From: Stakelama pacifica
Lineage (GTDB): Bacteria; Pseudomonadota; Alphaproteobacteria; Sphingomonadales; Sphingomonadaceae
Direction of reading: 5' to 3'
Assembly (NCBI RefSeq): GCF_004361835.1
Contig: NZ_SNWD01000018.1
Location: 1-55,859, forward strand
DNA: 55,859 nucleotides
Positions 53,828 through 55,859 of this stretch are shown here, piece by piece. The notes beneath the pieces were generated by a model. It did no database searches, was not told the origin of the DNA, and saw only the letters and a program-made list of their open reading frames with translations. How positions within the stretch are numbered: the stretch's first letter is position 1; every line of letters begins with the position of its first letter. The translations under genes and the position numbers were made by a program.

Positions 53828-55161
53828 GCCGACGCGCCCGATGCGCTGACCCGCCAGATCGTGTTGCCGACATCATCGGCGACGAGCAGGCCGCCCAGCG
53901 CGTCGGTGATCACGCCGACCGGGCGGCCATAAGCCTCGCCATCGGGGCTCAGAAAGCCGGTGAGCACATCCTGCGGCTTCGCGCCGTCCACGGGGAACCC
54001 TTTGGCGGTAAAGGGCACGAACACGACCTTATAGCCCGATACCGGCTGGCGGTTCCACGACCCGTGCTCGCCAATGAATGCGCCCCGGGCGAAGCGCGGC
54101 CCCAGCCGGGCATCGGCAGCGAAGGCGAGGCCCAGCGGCGCGACATGCGGTCCCAGCGCATAATCGGGACGCATGATATATTGCATCAGATCGGGGCGGC
54201 GCGGTTCGACGCGGCGATCCTCATATCCGCCCCAATAGCCCCAGGGCCATCCGAAGAACGCCGCGAAATCGACCTGGGTCAGATAATCGGGCGGCATGTC
54301 CGACCCCATCATGTCGCGTTCGTTGACCACCGCCCAAAGCCGTTTGGTCACCGGATTGAGTGCCATGCCGGTCGCGTTGCGAATACCGGAGGCCCAGACG
54401 CGGAAGCTCTTTTTCTGCGGAAACACCTCAAGGATCGTGGCGCGGTTCTTTTCCGCGTCCATCCCGTCCTCGGCGATATTAGTTGCCGATCCGACCGACA
54501 CCCACAGGCTGTCGCCCTTCGGATTATACAGGACATTGCGCGCCCAGTGATTGCCGCCGCCGGGAAGGTCGATGATCTTTTCCGGCTTCGCGCTGATCTT
54601 CGTATCGCCCTCCTTATACGGAAAGCGCAGCAGCGCATCGGTATCGGCGACATACAGGTCGTTGCCGACCAGCGCCATGCCGAAGGGCGAGTTGAGCCCG
54701 CTCAGGAACACGCTGCGCTGATCCGCTTTGCCGTCGCCATTGCTGTCGCGCAGCAGCGTGATCCGGTTCGCCGACGGCACGCCAGCGCCCGCTTTGTCCA
54801 TCAGATGGTTCATCACCCAGCCGGTGATGCCGCCCCCTTCGCGAGGCGGTGAATTGGTTTCCGCCACCAGAATGTCGCCGTTCGGCAGGCGATAGAGCCA
54901 GCGCGGATGGTCCAGCTTGTCGGCAAAGGCCGCGACCTGCAGTCCCTTTGCCGGGACAGGCGTCTTACCCGCGGGCCAGCCGACCGCATCGGCGACCTTG
55001 ACCGTGGGCACCGTCTCGTCACGCGGCGGCGAAAGCTGCGGCACCCGGCCGGTAACGGCATCAACGGGATAGCGGGCGATGTCGGGCTGGAAAAGCCATA
55101 TCCCCGCGGCGACCAGCGCCAGCACGAAGAGGCCCGACAGAATAAGGATATGTCTGCGCAT
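53797..55161 (-). CDS. PQQ-dependent sugar dehydrogenase-like protein (L-sorbosone dehydrogenase type)
   Basis: 454 aa. One N-terminal membrane anchor ('ILILSGLFVLALVAAGIWLF') is followed by a six-bladed propeller related to soluble glucose/sorbosone dehydrogenases: 'LPNGDILVAETNSPP', 'LNSPFGMALVGNDLYVADTD', 'GGGNHWARNVLYNPKGDSLW' and 'AFIGEHGSWNRQPVSGYKVV'. The anchored enzyme would act in the periplasm. PQQ dependence and substrate are family-level inferences. Its end overlaps the small membrane-protein gene on the other strand. Confidence 0.88.
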   Translation of the reverse strand: MRRHILILSGLFVLALVAAGIWLFQPDIARYPVDAVTGRVPQLSPPRDETVPTVKVADAVGWPAGKTPVPAKGLQVAAFADKLDHPRWLYRLPNGDILVAETNSPPREGGGITGWVMNHLMDKAGAGVPSANRITLLRDSNGDGKADQRSVFLSGLNSPFGMALVGNDLYVADTDALLRFPYKEGDTKISAKPEKIIDLPGGGNHWARNVLYNPKGDSLWVSVGSATNIAEDGMDAEKNRATILEVFPQKKSFRVWASGIRNATGMALNPVTKRLWAVVNERDMMGSDMPPDYLTQVDFAAFFGWPWGYWGGYEDRRVEPRRPDLMQYIMRPDYALGPHVAPLGLAFAADARLGPRFARGAFIGEHGSWNRQPVSGYKVVFVPFTAKGFPVDGAKPQDVLTGFLSPDGEAYGRPVGVITDALGGLLVADDVGNTIWRVSASGASAQPPSDGSGK

Positions 55162-55263
55162 GGCCGCAGGATAGGCCAGCTATGGCGCGCTTCAAAGCGG
55201 GAATTGAGGGCGTTTCAAACCAACTTAACGAACTCGCGAGAGGGCTGATGCTTTATGCCTTAG

Positions 55264-55758
55264 CTAGGAAAGAGTTCCACTTAAAAGGCCACGGGCTTGA
55301 TCGATATAAAAGATAAAATCGCTGGCGTCAGAAAAATAGTTTCTGAAAGCCGTGCGCACGTCGTGCCTATTTCCTCTCACCAATACGATATCCTTTTCCG
55401 TCCCGGCGTGCTCCTTTTCCAATTCGAAAAGCACTGATATCGCTTGAGTCGCGTCTCTAAATGTCTGTATTTCCATTGGAGCGTCTTCGGAAAAGATAAG
55501 GATGATATTATGGTTCTTCCCGCCCTTGATATCAGCGCTGGCATCTAACTCGCGCAGCATATCCATAAGACCGAGTTGACGGTCTAACTCGTCAAACTCA
55601 ACTACCAGATCATTATCGTCCATGTCAGGAAGAGGTCCTTTTTGGTTCTCCCATGCTCTAGCGATCATTTCGCTTGCAAACGTTAGCGCCTGTTCATAGC
55701 GCTTATCACCTTGCTTGAATTTCGGATTACTTTTTGTGATTAAACCAACGACTTCCAC
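55264..55758 (-). pseudogene. C-terminal part of a RelA/SpoT-domain protein, cut off by an IS3-family element
   Basis: 165 codons remain open. The end 'EKEHAGTEKDIVLVRGN' and 'FRNYFSDASDFIFYIDQ' match the tail of RelA/SpoT-domain nucleotidyltransferases (compare the familiar DVVLV...AYPNYFADTxxF pattern). The synthetase core with the catalytic motifs is not present. The only start is a GTG at 55758, and IS-like sequence begins at about 55767, so the N-terminal part was probably separated by the insertion. This segment is clearly more AT-rich than the rest of the window, which suggests an origin by transfer. Confidence 0.6.
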
Positions 55759-55766
55759 GCATGTCG

Positions 55767-55859
55767 TGGTCTGAGCCCCTAGATTTCCTCCATTGATAGG
55801 TAGAGTCCGGCCTTCGACAAGGAGACGGACGAATGAAGCGATCGAGGTTCAGCGAGGAG
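55767..55859 (+). mobile_element. IS3-family insertion sequence, left end (continues past the window)
   Basis: A TG-initiated end ('TGGTCTGAGCCCCTAG') is followed by a short leader with GGAGACGG and an ATG at 55833 that opens 'MKRSRFSEE', the standard first residues of many IS3-family OrfA transposases (MKRSRFSEEQIIGIL...). Only nine codons fall in the window, so group and integrity cannot be judged. The element abuts the truncated RelA/SpoT-type gene. Confidence 0.7.
55833..55859 (+). CDS. Transposase OrfA (IS3 family), first nine codons
   Basis: Partial: runs off the right edge. 'MKRSRFSEE' matches the N-terminus of IS3-family OrfA helix-turn-helix proteins. A GGAG ribosome site lies nine bases upstream. 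The rest is not visible. Confidence 0.65.

Overview
The window looks like chromosome of a high-GC alphaproteobacterium, most likely a sphingomonad. On the right the minus-strand order lnt - metK - trmB is typical of alphaproteobacterial genomes. A polyhydroxyalkanoic-acid-system protein, a TonB-dependent receptor used for catabolism and a P-type (Trb) conjugation cluster fit the same group. No rRNA, tRNA or CRISPR array was recognised.

Region 1 (206-10282): a divergent Lrp/AsnC regulator faces an eight-gene operon for branched-chain amino acid, mainly leucine, breakdown. It encodes the E1 alpha, E1 beta and E2 subunits of branched-chain 2-oxoacid dehydrogenase, isovaleryl-CoA dehydrogenase, both methylcrotonyl-CoA carboxylase subunits, and a MaoC-type hydratase plus a CitE-type lyase where a 3-methylglutaconyl-CoA hydratase and HMG-CoA lyase would be expected. 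E3 is not in the window.

Region 2 (10286-27505): a catabolic cluster whose enzyme set matches hydroxyproline degradation. It has a proline racemase-superfamily epimerase/dehydratase, two FAD-dependent D-amino acid dehydrogenases, a RidA protein, an LDH2-type cyclic-imine reductase, a DapA-like deaminase and an aldehyde dehydrogenase. A TonB-dependent receptor, an MFS transporter, an M81 metallopeptidase and an unusual M19 dipeptidase suggest that the real substrate is an imported imino-acid-containing peptide or derivative. XRE-cupin and LysR regulators lie in the cluster, and related 17-bp motifs occur in several of its promoter regions. A DMT-family transporter gene here is broken by two frameshifts.

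Region 3 (27567-43702): an integrated element. It has a complete minus-strand mating-pair block trbB-C-D-E-J-K-L-F-G-I, but no traG coupling protein or relaxase. Between trbB and the tyrosine integrase sits nuclease cargo: a three-gene operon of a PD-(D/E)XK-like protein, a PIN-domain protein and a HEPN-like protein, divergent from an AAA-Mrr fusion. This is the best candidate for an undescribed, probably defensive, system.

Region 4 (43832-55859): chromosomal housekeeping genes. trmB and metK are separated by a plus-strand stress/signalling block (large catalase, UVR-motif protein, GAF protein, MHYT-GGDEF-EAL protein). lnt, a VOC protein, a PHA-system protein and a PQQ-type dehydrogenase-like protein follow. 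At the right edge the remaining C-terminal part of a RelA/SpoT-type gene abuts the start of an IS3-family element.
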